Positions 1 to 8,886 are shown, counted from the stretch's first letter. The stretch: DNA of 64,000 bases from Streptomyces sp. HUAS MG91 (GCF_040529335.1 NZ_CP159534.1:2728001-2792000), one strand, 5' to 3'. The notes: generated by a model from the letters alone, not told the origin. A program made the numbers and translations.

Positions 1-2
1 CG

Positions 3-386
3 CAGCGCGGTGAGATCGGCGTCGGTGCGCCGCTCGGCGGCGAGCTCGGCCAGCTTCGTCTCCAGCGCCTCGCGCGCCTCAAGCACGTCCGGCAGCCGTT
101 TCTTGCGCTCCACGAGCCGCTCGACGGGCTCGGCGACGTCGAGCCCGTCCCGTACGAGATAGGTGCCGCCGCCGTGCCGCACCTCGACGAGCCCCTGCAC
201 CTCCAGGACGACGATGGCCTGCTTCACGGAGGCCCGGCTCACCCCGAGCCGCGCGGCGAGGTCCCGCTCGGTGGGCAGCCGGTCGCCCGCGCGCAGGCCG
301 CCCTCGGCGACGTACGCGCGCAGGCGGCCGAGCACCTGCTCGTACAGGCGCGGGCGCGCCCCCATCGGCCGCAGTGCGTCGGTCAT
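3..386 (-). CDS. GntR-family (FadR subfamily) transcriptional regulator, C-terminus off window
   Basis: A DNA-binding repressor or activator, probably of the divergent malonate genes. The first 128 codons are present. They read as a winged-helix GntR domain at about residues 12-80, with RPRLYEQVLGRL, the helix-turn-helix DRLPTERDLAARLGVSRASV and the wing HGGGTYLV. A helical stretch rich in Glu, Leu and Lys follows (from about residue 90), as in the FCD ligand domain of FadR-type members. The ATG at 386-384 follows a GGAGAAGGA ribosome site. The gene faces matB across a short region that holds a perfect 17-bp palindrome, the usual arrangement for a local autoregulator. MatR-type GntR regulators of malonate genes are known in rhizobia, so the role is an inference from position and family. 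The effector domain is mostly missing here. Confidence 0.88.
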   Translation of the reverse strand, partial: MTDALRPMGARPRLYEQVLGRLRAYVAEGGLRAGDRLPTERDLAARLGVSRASVKQAIVVLEVQGLVEVRHGGGTYLVRDGLDVAEPVERLVERKKRLPDVLEAREALETKLAELAAERRTDADLTAL

Positions 387-438
387 CCGGTCCTTCTCCG
401 CCCTTCCCTGGCGTGCGCTTGCGCCGCAGCGTACGTCC

Positions 439-468
439 TTGACGCGGACGCCTGCCACACGGCAGGCT
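439..468 (+). promoter_or_regulatory. Putative promoter of matB operon
   Basis: TTGACG at 439-444 and CAGGCT at 463-468 are separated by 18 bp, which predicts transcription from about 475, inside the adjacent palindrome. A second inverted repeat, CCTGCC-acac-GGCAGG (451-466), overlaps the -10. This is a visual match to sigma-HrdB-type promoters only. Confidence 0.45.
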
Positions 469-470
469 CG

Positions 471-495
471 GATTGGCTCAGCCAATCAGCCAATT
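471..495. promoter_or_regulatory. Palindromic operator for the GntR regulator
   Basis: GATTGGCT-C-AGCCAATC (471-487) is a perfect 17-bp inverted repeat. Another half-site copy, AGCCAAT, lies at 488-494. It sits between the divergent regulator and matB and over the predicted matB transcription start, so binding would block initiation. GntR/FadR proteins bind short palindromes of this size. Confidence 0.6.
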
Positions 496-544
496 GCCAC
501 CCGTCGGCGACGCCGTCGCCGAGCACCCCACCGAGGAGCGCCCC

Positions 545-2011
545 GTGACCGTGCCACGTCTGCTGCCCGCACTGCTCGACACCCCCGACCGGCCCGCCCT
601 GCGGTTCGGCGACCGCGCGCTGACCCACGGCCGGCTGGCGGCGGTGGCGGCCCCGCTCGCGGCCCGGATCAGCGGGTCGTCCCGGGTGGCCGTGTGGGCG
701 ACGCCCACGCTGGAGACCGCGGTCGGCGTGGTCGCGGCGCTGCTCGCCGGGGTGGCCGCCGTGCCGCTGAACCCGAAGTCGGGCGACAGCGAGCTGGGGC
801 ACATCGTCGCGGACAGCGCCCCGGAGGCGGTGCTCGCGGCGGCGGACGCCGAGCTGCCGCCCGCGCTGGCCCGGCTGCCGCGGATCGACGTGGACGCGGA
901 CGCCGCGGTGCCGGACGTCGTGCCGTCCCTGCCCCCGGAGCCGGCCGACCCGGCGACCCCGGCCTTCGTCGTCTACACCTCGGGCACGACGGGCCCGCCC
1001 AAGGGCGCCGTGCTGCCGCGCCGCGCGGTCTCCTCCACGCTCGACGCGCTCCGGGACGCCTGGCGGTGGACGGAGGCGGACACCCTGGTCCACGGGCTGC
1101 CGCTGTTCCACGTGCACGGTCTGATCCTGGGCGTCATCGGCCCGCTGCGGCGCGGCGGCGCGGTGCGCCACCTGGGCCGGTTCAGCACGGAGGGGGTGAC
1201 CCGCGAGCTGTCCTCGGGCGCGACGATGCTGTTCGGCGTCCCGACGATGTACCACCGCATCGCGGAGTCCCTGCCCACCGATCCCGCGCTCGCCAAGGCC
1301 CTCGGCTCGGCCCGCCTCCTCGTCTCGGGGTCGGCGGCGCTGCCGGTCCACGACCACGAGCGGATCACGTCGGCCACCGGGCAGCGCGTGATCGAGCGGT
1401 ACGGGATGACCGAGACGCTGATGAACACCAGCGTGCGGGCGGACGGCGAGCCGCGCCCCGGCACGGTGGGCGTGCCGCTGCCGGGCGTGGAGCTGCGGCT
1501 CACCGAGGACGACGGGGTGACGGAGGTGCCGTCCGACGACCCGGAGGGGGTCGGCGAGATCCAGGTACGCGGCCCGAACCTGTTCCTGCACTACCTCAAC
1601 CGCCCCGACGCCACCGAGGCGGCGTTCGCGCCGGGCGGCTGGTTCCGTACGGGGGACATGGCGGTCCGCGACGCGGACGGCTATGTCCGCATCATCGGCC
1701 GCAAGGCCACCGACCTGATCAAGAGCGGCGGCTACAAGATCGGCGCTGGCGAGATCGAGAACGCGCTCCTGGAGCACCCGGGCGTGCGCGAGGCGGCGGT
1801 CACCGGCGCGCCCGACGACGACCTCGGCGAGCGGGTGGTGGCGTGGATCGTCCCGGCGGACGCCGCGCACCCGCCGACGGAGGCGGAGCTGGCGGACCAT
1901 GTGGCCGCGCGGCTTTCCCCGCACAAGCGCCCCCGCACGGTCCGCTACCTGGAGGCCCTGCCGCGCAACGACATGGGCAAGATCCTCAAGCGGGCGCTCG
2001 GCGATGCGTGA
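545..2011 (+). CDS. matB: Malonyl-CoA synthetase (acyl-adenylate-forming enzyme)
   Basis: Converts malonate (often also methylmalonate), ATP and CoA to malonyl-CoA, AMP and pyrophosphate in the cytoplasm, feeding fatty acid and polyketide synthesis. The protein is about 488 residues. It shows the ANL-family P-loop YTSGTTGPPKGAV, the RYGMTET adenylate motif, the hinge GWFRTGDMAV and the C-terminal catalytic lysine in PRNDMGKILK. From memory it matches the S. coelicolor MatB (SCO2444) closely across its length, which sets it apart from generic acyl-CoA synthetases. The GTG at 545 follows GAGGAG at 533-538. An ATG at 473 lies in the same frame but falls inside the operator, so it was not chosen. 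The stop overlaps the start of the next gene, implying translational coupling. Confidence 0.92.
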   Translation: MTVPRLLPALLDTPDRPALRFGDRALTHGRLAAVAAPLAARISGSSRVAVWATPTLETAVGVVAALLAGVAAVPLNPKSGDSELGHIVADSAPEAVLAAADAELPPALARLPRIDVDADAAVPDVVPSLPPEPADPATPAFVVYTSGTTGPPKGAVLPRRAVSSTLDALRDAWRWTEADTLVHGLPLFHVHGLILGVIGPLRRGGAVRHLGRFSTEGVTRELSSGATMLFGVPTMYHRIAESLPTDPALAKALGSARLLVSGSAALPVHDHERITSATGQRVIERYGMTETLMNTSVRADGEPRPGTVGVPLPGVELRLTEDDGVTEVPSDDPEGVGEIQVRGPNLFLHYLNRPDATEAAFAPGGWFRTGDMAVRDADGYVRIIGRKATDLIKSGGYKIGAGEIENALLEHPGVREAAVTGAPDDDLGERVVAWIVPADAAHPPTEAELADHVAARLSPHKRPRTVRYLEALPRNDMGKILKRALGDA

Positions 2012-3332
2012 CACGACGAGAGGCGTGACCGACCCGGGCTCCTTGCGGGAACTCCCCCATCCGCCGCCCCCCGCCGAGCCGAACCCGCTGGGCTGGCCGG
2101 ACTACGACAAGGTGCTGTCCCGGGCGGCCGAGCGCGGCGGATCGGAGTCCGTCACCGCCGCGACCGCCAGGATCGGCGGCACCGAAGTGGTCCTCCTCGC
2201 CTTCGACTTCACCTATCTGGGCGGCTCGCTGGGCCGGCGCGCGGGCGACCGCGTCGAGGCGGCGCACACCCACGCCCGCCGGCACGGCCTGCCGGTGGTG
2301 GCGCTGGTCGCCACGGGCGGCAGCCGGATGCAGGAGGGCATGATCGCGCTGACCCAGCTCCAGCGCGTGGCGGGCCAGATGGTGCTGACCCGGGCCGCCG
2401 GGCTGCCGCAGCTCACGGTGGCCTGCGACCCGACGACGGGCGGCGGCTGGGCGACGCTCGGCGCGGGCGCCGACATCACCCTCGCCTGCCCCGGTGCCCA
2501 GATCGGCTTCGCGGGCTCCCGGGTCCGTCCGGCGGACGCCGACCCGGCGGCGTACACGGCCGAGAGCCAGTTCGACGCCGGGTCCGTCGACGCGCTCGTG
2601 GCGCCCGGCGAGCTGCGCGGCGTCCTCGGCCGCTGGCTGCGGCTGCTGACCCGGCCCGCTCCGGACGCCGCCCCGGTCCCGGCCGCGCGGGGCCGGGTGG
2701 ATCCGCCGCCCACCGGCTGGTCGGCGGTGCTGCGCGCCCGCGACCCCGGCCGCCCGCGCGCCCGCGCCTACCTGGACGCCTACTTCGGCCACCGCGAGGA
2801 GCTGAGCGGCGACCGCGCGGGCGGCCGGGACGCGGGGATGCTCTGCGGTTTCGGCGCGCTCGGCGAGGGCGCCGAGGCCGTCACGGTCGCCTACGCGGCC
2901 CAGTGCGGCACGGCGACGACCCCGGCGGGCTACCGCACCGCGGCCCGGCTGATCCGGCTCGCGGGGCGGCTCGGCATCCCGGTGCTCACCCTCGTCGACA
3001 CCCCGGGGGCGGCGAACGACGCGGCGGCGGAGCGCGCGGGCGCGGGCCCGGCGATCGCCGAGGTGTTCCTCGCGGTCGCCGAGTCCCCGGTGCCGGTGAC
3101 GACGCTGGCGATCGGCGAGGGCGGCTCCGGCGGGGCGCTCGCGCTCGCGGCGCCCGGGAACACGTGGGTCGCGCCGGACGCGTACTTCTCCGTCATCGCG
3201 CCGGAACAGGCGGCGGCGATCCTCAAACGGCCGCCCGACCAGGCGGAACACACCGCGGACCAACTTCGGCTCCGGCCGCAGGACTTGGTGGAGCTCGGCG
3301 TGGTGCGCGGCATCACGCAGCCGGGACCGTAA
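2004..3332 (+). CDS. Fused AccD/AccA-like acyl-CoA carboxyltransferase
   Basis: A 442-residue carboxyltransferase of the crotonase superfamily, expected to move a carboxyl group between biotin or a CoA ester and malonyl-CoA. The first half has the AccD-like signature GGSRMQEG (about residue 105). The second half has AccA-like motifs, LVDTPGA and GEGGSGGALALA (about residues 330-380), so both acetyl-CoA carboxylase carboxyltransferase halves sit on one chain. The N-terminal zinc finger of bacterial AccD is absent. The ATG at 2004 overlaps the matB stop by eight bases, so the two genes form an operon. Pairing with malonyl-CoA synthetase suggests work on malonyl-CoA, possibly as a decarboxylase or transcarboxylase rather than a normal acetyl-CoA carboxylase. 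The reaction is not established by the sequence. Confidence 0.85.
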   Translation: MRDTTRGVTDPGSLRELPHPPPPAEPNPLGWPDYDKVLSRAAERGGSESVTAATARIGGTEVVLLAFDFTYLGGSLGRRAGDRVEAAHTHARRHGLPVVALVATGGSRMQEGMIALTQLQRVAGQMVLTRAAGLPQLTVACDPTTGGGWATLGAGADITLACPGAQIGFAGSRVRPADADPAAYTAESQFDAGSVDALVAPGELRGVLGRWLRLLTRPAPDAAPVPAARGRVDPPPTGWSAVLRARDPGRPRARAYLDAYFGHREELSGDRAGGRDAGMLCGFGALGEGAEAVTVAYAAQCGTATTPAGYRTAARLIRLAGRLGIPVLTLVDTPGAANDAAAERAGAGPAIAEVFLAVAESPVPVTTLAIGEGGSGGALALAAPGNTWVAPDAYFSVIAPEQAAAILKRPPDQAEHTADQLRLRPQDLVELGVVRGITQPGP

Positions 3333-3515
3333 ACGAACAAGGGCGCAGTTGTTCCCTCGAACAGGTGGTCGTCGCTCCAGAGTTTGCATAGGGCACGCAG
3401 CACCAACGATGCTTACAGGGCGCAAGCAACGGGCTGCAGACCGTAGCGAACGCATCGCGATGCAGTGCACGTCCCACACACATGCAACACGCAATACCGA
3501 GGAGAACGCACCACC
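3333..3515. other. Intergenic region upstream of the 19-codon ORF
   Basis: Together with 3516-3693 this forms a 361-bp stretch with no long gene. It presumably holds a promoter for the small ORF at 3516; no convincing -35/-10 pair was recognised. No other coding potential was seen. Confidence 0.5.
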
Positions 3516-3575
3516 ATGAACCTGCTCACCGACATCCTCGCCGGCATCGTCCACTTCGTCGGCTGGCTCGTGTAA
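3516..3575 (+). CDS. 19-residue hydrophobic microprotein (candidate)
   Basis: The ORF encodes MNLLTDILAGIVHFVGWLV, one short amphipathic or membrane-inserting helix with almost no charge. A strong ribosome site, GAGGAGAA (3499-3506), lies ten bases before the ATG. The stop is followed by two inverted repeats, the second a classic terminator. This gives the full layout of a small expressed unit: leader, ribosome site, ORF, hairpin. Such short hydrophobic peptides occur as type I toxins, membrane-complex subunits or signals, but I recognise no family. The codons all end in G or C except the stop, as in neighbouring genes. Confidence 0.5.
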   Translation: MNLLTDILAGIVHFVGWLV

Positions 3576-3591
3576 CACCCGGCGCGACGCC

Positions 3592-3608
3592 ACGGTGTGA
3601 CACACCGT
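3592..3608. repeat. Inverted repeat after the microprotein ORF
   Basis: ACGGTGT-gac-ACACCGT is a perfect 7-bp stem just after the stop of the 19-codon ORF. It could be part of a tandem terminator or an mRNA stabiliser. Confidence 0.5.
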
Positions 3609-3622
3609 CGGATGCACGCACA

Positions 3623-3661
3623 CGGCGCCGTCTCCCCCGGTCCCACGGGGAGGCGGCGCCG
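3623..3661. terminator. Bidirectional transcription terminator
   Basis: A 15-bp GC-rich stem (3623-3637 with 3647-3661, one G-T pair) closes a 9-nt loop. It stands between the rightward carboxyltransferase/microprotein unit and the leftward protease gene, so it can serve both. Confidence 0.75.
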
Positions 3662-3693
3662 TCGCGTTTGCCCGAACCGGCAGCTGTGCCCGG

Positions 3694-6600
3694 CTACTTC
3701 ACCGCGACCGCCCGGACGATCTCCTGACGGACGGTGCCGCCCTTGTCGTCATGGGCCGACGCCCGCAGGGAGACGGACTTCGCACCGCGCGGCACGCTCA
3801 ACTCACCGCTCCAGGAAGCCTTCTTGCCCTTCAGGGCCACGCTCTTCCAGGTGGTGCCCTCGTCGTAGGACACCTCCAGGGTGCCGCCGCCGATGGTGCC
3901 GGTGTCCGCGGCCCCGGCCACGTACTCGGCGAACAGCCCGACGGGGATCCGCTTGCCGCCCGCGACCGTGCCCTTGAGGTCGGTGTCCAGGTCGAAGCCG
4001 AGGTTGATCATCGCCAGCCGCGTGGAGGTGTTCGCCGGCGTCTCGGCCGACTTCACGGTCCACGAGGAGTGCCCCTCGGTGGCCACGCCCCACTGCGCCG
4101 CGTCCAGCGCGGTGTCCGTCGTGACCTTGTACGTGTGCAGGGCCGGATCGGCGTCCCAGACGTACGCCCCGGAGCCCACCTTGCGGGTCACCTCCTTGCC
4201 GTCGACGTACACGGCCGTCTCCTGGGTCATCCCCGATTCGCTGCTGTACGCGTCGCCGAACCCGGTGTGGTCCGGTCCCGAGTCGCCCCAGCCCGGGGTG
4301 TTGAACTCGAGGCTGTCGCCGGAGCGTTCCTGGCCCCAGCCGAGGCCGGTGCCCAGCCACGGGTGCCAGACCGGCTTGAACCAGTCGAGCTTGCCCTTCG
4401 AGCCGCCCTTGTACGTGATCACGCCGCTGCGCTCCTCCCAGGAGAGCGCGGGACCCGCCTGCACGGACTCGTGCCAGGTCTGGTGCGCACCCGTGGAGAC
4501 GTAGTCGGTGCGCTCGGCCGGGTAGGCGATCTTCTCCAGGAAGCCGAGGCCGACCGGGAAGGAGTCACTGAGGGCGTACCGGAACTCGCCGCCGTCCTGC
4601 GGCTTCGGCGCGTGGAACCGCACGTCGCGCACGGCGAGTTCGCGGCTGCCGGGACGGTACGTGAGCGAGCCGCCGGGGATCGCCCCGGTGTGCTCGTCGG
4701 TGAGGTCGTAGACCCACGGCGTGTACCGGGTGCCGGTCGTCTCCAGCTTGTGGCCCTTCTTCGCGGCCGCGGCGAGGACGGCGGCGTCGCGCGCGTCGAC
4801 GGTCGCGATCGTCAGCGGCCGGTCCGTGTAGTCCTCGGTGCCGAACCAGGTGTTCAGCCGGCCCGCGGTACCGTCGGTCACGAACAGCGCCTTGGCGCCC
4901 GCGTCCTGGGCGGCCTGGGCGAGCGCGCCCGGTGCCGTCGCGCCGTCGGCGCGGACCAGGACGGCCTTGCCGCGCGCGTTCCGGCCCGCGTACTCGGCCG
5001 GGGTGCCCGTGCCCGCGTCGACGACGGCGAGCTTGGCCCGGCCCTCCGCGAGCGTGCCACCGGCCTGCACGAGCGCGTTGCGCACGCCGTCGACCTGGAG
5101 CATCGGCTTGCCGAGCCGCCAGACGGTGCGGTACGCGTAGCTGCCCTGCGTGACCTTGCGGGTGGGGGCGGCGAAGACGCTGTCGTAGGCGACGGGGACC
5201 TGGACGGCGTTGGTGATCTGCGCGCCGCCGGCCTTCCGGTCGGCCTCCAGGATCAGCTGCCGGGTCTCGGTGGTGCGCCCGACGTCGGCGGCGACCTCCT
5301 TCAGCTTCCGCCCGTCGAGGGTGATCTCGCGGTCCCGGTCGAGGGTGACCTCGGGGTCGGCGAGATAGCCGAGGCCGAGGGAGTCCTTCCCGTGGCTGCC
5401 GCGCACGTCGAGGAAGGAGTCGACGTAGTACGTGCCCGGCTTCAGCCGCAGTTCCACGGTGCCGTCGTCGCCGGTGGAGTAGCCGACCGGGTCGGTCTTC
5501 GCGACGAGCTGCTGCACGGCGAGGTAGGCGTCGGTGGGAGCGCCGTCCCGGTCCTTCACGTGGACGGTGAGCGTGTACCGCTCCTCCTCCTTGACCAGGC
5601 CGAACGCGGTGTGCGCGACGGCCTTGCCGCCCGAACTGGCGACGATCTGCCCGCTGTTGGTGCCGATCGCGGCCTTCGCGCCGTCGGCGGTGACGGTCGT
5701 GGCGGCGGTGCCGTGGGCGGGCACGGTCAGCGTGGAGTCGGCGAGCGTGGCGACGCCGTCCGCCGCCCCCTGCACGGCGAGGCTCAGCTCGACGGCCTTG
5801 TCGGACGCGTTGCTGTACGTGACGGTCTTCTCGACCGGCGCGTTGCTGTCGTAGGGCCACTTGTAGTAGCCGAGGTCGGCGCTGCCGGTGGCGGTGATGT
5901 CGGCGCCGATGGCGTCCGGGACGCTCACCCGGCCCGAGCCCAGCGCGTAGGCGGACGCGTCGAGCCGCTTGCTGCTCGACATCAGGGCGTCCTTGAGCTG
6001 CGCGCCGGTCCAGTCCGGGTGCTTCTGCGCGAGGAGGGCGGCCACGCCCGCGACGTGCGGCGTCGCCATCGACGTACCGCTCATGGTGGTGTAGCTGCCG
6101 GAGCCGGCCACCAGCGAGGAGCGGGCGGCGAGGATGTCCACGCCGGGCGCGGAGACGTCGGGCTTGAGGGCGTTGTCGCCCAGGCGCGGGCCCTGGCTGC
6201 TGAAGTAGGCGGCCCGGTCGGCGGAGTCGACGGCGCCGACGGTGAGCGCGGCGTCCGCGGCGCCGGGCGAGCCGATGGTGCCGGGGGCGCTGTAGTTGCC
6301 CGCCGCGATGACGAAGAGGGCGCCGGTCTGCGCGGACAGGCTGTTCACGGCCTGGGACATCGGGTCGGTGCCGTCGCTGCCCACGTCCGAGCCGAGGCTC
6401 ATGGAGACGACGCGCGCCTTCACGTCCTTGGCGGCCCACTCCATACCGGCGATGATCTGCGACTCGGAGCCGGAGCCCTCGTTGCTGAGGACCTTGCCGA
6501 CGGCGAGGGTCGCGTCGGGGGCGACGCCCTTCTCCCTGCCGTCGGACGCGGCACCGGACCCGCCGACGGTCGAGGTCACGTGCGTGCCGTGGCCCTGCCG

Positions 6601-7356
6601 GTCGGCGACCTCCTCGCCCTCGATGAACGACTTCGACTCGGTGACGCGGGAGGCGAGGTCGGGGTGGGAGGCGTCGTAGCCGGTGTCGAGGACGGCGACC
6701 TTCACGCCCTTGCCGGTGAGACCGGCCTCCCACGCCTTCGAGGTGCCGATCTGCGCGTTGGACTCCGCCATGTCGGCCGTGACGCGGGCGTCGAGCCACA
6801 CCTTGCCCAGGCCGTCGCCGAACCCGTTCTTGGTGGTGAGGCCGTTCCAGAAGGTGCGCCCCTTGTCGGCGGCGACGGCGGCACCCCCGACGCTGGGCAG
6901 GCTCCGCGTCCGCTCGGCGCCCTTGGGCACCGCGGCGGCGGCGCGGGCGCGCTTGCCGGCGTAGGTCACGATGAGGGGCGTCGCGTCGGCCTTGCCGTCC
7001 GCGAGGCCCTGCCGTATCAGCTCGCTGACGTCGAACAGCCGGGCGTCGAGGCTCCCGTCGGCGAGATACCGCCGGGCCTCGTCGGGCACGACCGTGACAT
7101 CGCCGTTCGCCACCTGGGTGCGCACGGCGCCGGTGGCGCCCTTGGCCCGGTCGACGGTGACGGTCCGCTTCCCGCCGCCGAGCTCGGTGACGGTCACCTT
7201 GTCACCGGTCACCAGGGTGACGGTGTGCGCGGCGGAGGCGACTTTGGTGGGGGTCGTGGCGGGGCCGGCGTGCGCGCCCCCGGCGGGCAGCAGCGCGAAC
7301 GCCAGCCCTGCTGACAGCAGGGCCGCGCCACGTCTCGCGGCAGGTCCTCTGGACAT
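3694..7356 (-). CDS. Secreted multidomain S8 (subtilisin-type) serine peptidase
   Basis: An extracellular protease of 1220 residues. A Sec signal peptide covers residues 1-30 (RR...LLSAGLAFALLPAGGAHA) and a prodomain follows to about 195. The catalytic triad is visible: Asp224 in VLDTG, His256 in GHGTHV and Ser429 in SGTSMATPH, with the oxyanion Asn354 in AAGN. After about 480 comes a long tail of beta-sandwich-like segments rich in Thr, Val and Gly (to 1220), typical of large Streptomyces subtilases and likely used for substrate or wall binding. The ATG at 7356 follows GGAAGAGAGG. The gene converges with the matB operon. From memory, a protease sits at the same place in S. coelicolor. The substrate is unknown. 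Confidence 0.92.
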   Translation of the reverse strand: MSRGPAARRGAALLSAGLAFALLPAGGAHAGPATTPTKVASAAHTVTLVTGDKVTVTELGGGKRTVTVDRAKGATGAVRTQVANGDVTVVPDEARRYLADGSLDARLFDVSELIRQGLADGKADATPLIVTYAGKRARAAAAVPKGAERTRSLPSVGGAAVAADKGRTFWNGLTTKNGFGDGLGKVWLDARVTADMAESNAQIGTSKAWEAGLTGKGVKVAVLDTGYDASHPDLASRVTESKSFIEGEEVADRQGHGTHVTSTVGGSGAASDGREKGVAPDATLAVGKVLSNEGSGSESQIIAGMEWAAKDVKARVVSMSLGSDVGSDGTDPMSQAVNSLSAQTGALFVIAAGNYSAPGTIGSPGAADAALTVGAVDSADRAAYFSSQGPRLGDNALKPDVSAPGVDILAARSSLVAGSGSYTTMSGTSMATPHVAGVAALLAQKHPDWTGAQLKDALMSSSKRLDASAYALGSGRVSVPDAIGADITATGSADLGYYKWPYDSNAPVEKTVTYSNASDKAVELSLAVQGAADGVATLADSTLTVPAHGTAATTVTADGAKAAIGTNSGQIVASSGGKAVAHTAFGLVKEEERYTLTVHVKDRDGAPTDAYLAVQQLVAKTDPVGYSTGDDGTVELRLKPGTYYVDSFLDVRGSHGKDSLGLGYLADPEVTLDRDREITLDGRKLKEVAADVGRTTETRQLILEADRKAGGAQITNAVQVPVAYDSVFAAPTRKVTQGSYAYRTVWRLGKPMLQVDGVRNALVQAGGTLAEGRAKLAVVDAGTGTPAEYAGRNARGKAVLVRADGATAPGALAQAAQDAGAKALFVTDGTAGRLNTWFGTEDYTDRPLTIATVDARDAAVLAAAAKKGHKLETTGTRYTPWVYDLTDEHTGAIPGGSLTYRPGSRELAVRDVRFHAPKPQDGGEFRYALSDSFPVGLGFLEKIAYPAERTDYVSTGAHQTWHESVQAGPALSWEERSGVITYKGGSKGKLDWFKPVWHPWLGTGLGWGQERSGDSLEFNTPGWGDSGPDHTGFGDAYSSESGMTQETAVYVDGKEVTRKVGSGAYVWDADPALHTYKVTTDTALDAAQWGVATEGHSSWTVKSAETPANTSTRLAMINLGFDLDTDLKGTVAGGKRIPVGLFAEYVAGAADTGTIGGGTLEVSYDEGTTWKSVALKGKKASWSGELSVPRGAKSVSLRASAHDDKGGTVRQEIVRAVAVK

Positions 7357-7811
7357 CGTTGCCTCTCTTCCGAACCTTGGGGTCAGGGGGTGTCACCCAA
7401 GTGCTGGGAAGAGTCTCAGGGGCACGGTGTTGCAGGGAAGTTGCCGAGGGCTGGCGGGTGCTGCACTGGCGTTTTCCCGCCAGCGGCGGGTACACCGGGC
7501 GCCCCGCGCAAGCCGGCGCCCGCCCGATCGTCCGTGACCCGTCGCTGCCGGCCGTCGCCCCGGGCCGGGCCGCGCGTAGGTGGCACTGCGTCAGAAGTGT
7601 TACGGGGAGTGGCCTGTTCGTCTTCGCAGCCTCACCCCGGACACCCGCGATCGCCCGTCCGGCGCACCCCGGAATCCTCACCCGGCCGGTCCCGCCCCGT
7701 CCGGCCCACTCCAGCGAGCGGAATCCCGGACTCCGCAGCACGATGCCAAAAGGGCCGCGGACCCGCGACCCGAGGCCCTTGCTGGGGGCCGCGATCTCGG
7801 GAGGATCTGCC
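7357..7811. other. Divergent intergenic region between protease and mbl
   Basis: 455 bp without a supported gene. It must contain the protease promoter (leftward) and the mbl promoter (rightward). A ribosome site GGGAGGA at 7799-7805 precedes mbl. A GC-rich CCCGAGGCCCTTGCTGGGGG segment just upstream can fold into a hairpin. Open frames here are extensions of other frames without a start signal. Confidence 0.5.
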
Positions 7812-8849
7812 ATGACCGTCAGTCTGGAGCAGTTGCGCCGCTGCCACTTCGCCGTCGACCTGGGTGCCGCGCGCACCCGCGTGTACGTGAAGGGCGCGGG
7901 CCTCGTCGTCGACGAGCCGAGCTGCGCCGCGGTCAACACGCGCACCGGAGCGCTGATCGCCGTCGGCGAGTTCGCGGAGCGGATGACCGGGCGCACCCCG
8001 GGCTACATCCGGGTCGTCCGGCCGGTCTCCGGCGGCACGGTCGTCGACATCGAGATGGCCCAGCGGATGCTGCGCCAGCTGCTCGGCGAGAAGCTGCGGC
8101 GCACGCTGCGCCGCAAGCCCCGGCTGCGCGCCGCGGCCTGCACCCCGCACGACGCGGACCCGCTGGCGCAGCGCGCCACGGTGGAGACCCTGGTCGGGCT
8201 CGGCGCCCGCCGCGTCGAGCTCGTCGACACGCTGATCGCCGCCGCCGTCGGCTGCGGTCTCCCGGTGGAGCAGCCCGAGGCGACGATGATCATCGTCTGC
8301 GGCGCGGCCACGACCCAGATCGCGGTGCTCTCGCTCGGCGCGATCGTGACCGCCGACCGGATCCCGGTCGGCGGCGACGCCATCGACCACGCGGTGGTCC
8401 AGCACCTGCGCCAGCACCACGAGCTGATGCTGCCCTCGCAGTCGGTGCGCCCCCTGCAACTGGCCCTGAGCGGCAACGGCCTGACCCCGCACGGCCCGGA
8501 GCAGACGGAGATCCACGGCCGGGACGTGGCGACCGGCCTCGCCCGCTCGGTGCACGTCGACACCTCCGCGGTGCGGCAGGCGATCCACACCCCGCTGACC
8601 GCGGTCCTCGACGGCATCGGCAAGGTGCTGCGGGACTGCCCGCCCGACCTGGTCGCCGACCTCGCGGACCGCGGCATCATGATGGTCGGCGGCTCGGCGC
8701 TGCTGCCCGGCCTCGACCACATGCTGCGCGAGGCGACGGGCATGCCGGTGCACATCGCCGAGCGGCCCGACGTGTGCGCGGTGCAGGGGCTGGGCGCGAT
8801 GATGGAGGGCAAGATCGAACCGATGGTCCTCGACCCGCTGGCCGGCTGA
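7812..8849 (+). CDS. mbl: MreB-like actin homologue (Mbl)
   Basis: A cytoskeletal ATPase of the MreB/actin fold, 345 residues. Phosphate-1 motif DLGAARTRVYVKG at residues 16-28, phosphate-2 motif CGAATTQIAVLSLG at about 160, and the adenosine-binding GIMMVGGSALLPGL near 285 are all present. Sequence divergence from true MreB is marked, and the glycine of DLGTA is replaced by DLGAA. Streptomyces carry mreB in the mre cluster plus this separate mbl (from memory SCO2451), which affects spore wall synthesis. The ATG at 7812 with GGGAGGA was preferred over upstream in-frame codons, which lack the family pattern. A GAF-domain protein follows 37 bp later, probably co-transcribed. Confidence 0.88.
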   Translation: MTVSLEQLRRCHFAVDLGAARTRVYVKGAGLVVDEPSCAAVNTRTGALIAVGEFAERMTGRTPGYIRVVRPVSGGTVVDIEMAQRMLRQLLGEKLRRTLRRKPRLRAAACTPHDADPLAQRATVETLVGLGARRVELVDTLIAAAVGCGLPVEQPEATMIIVCGAATTQIAVLSLGAIVTADRIPVGGDAIDHAVVQHLRQHHELMLPSQSVRPLQLALSGNGLTPHGPEQTEIHGRDVATGLARSVHVDTSAVRQAIHTPLTAVLDGIGKVLRDCPPDLVADLADRGIMMVGGSALLPGLDHMLREATGMPVHIAERPDVCAVQGLGAMMEGKIEPMVLDPLAG

Positions 8850-8886
8850 CATCACCACGACAGACCCCGAGGGGGACGTGCGAACC

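Noticed and set aside
473..544. ATG at 473 as the matB start
   Set aside because: It lies within the operator palindrome, has no ribosome site, and the extra 24 residues do not match the family. GTG 545 has GAGGAG.
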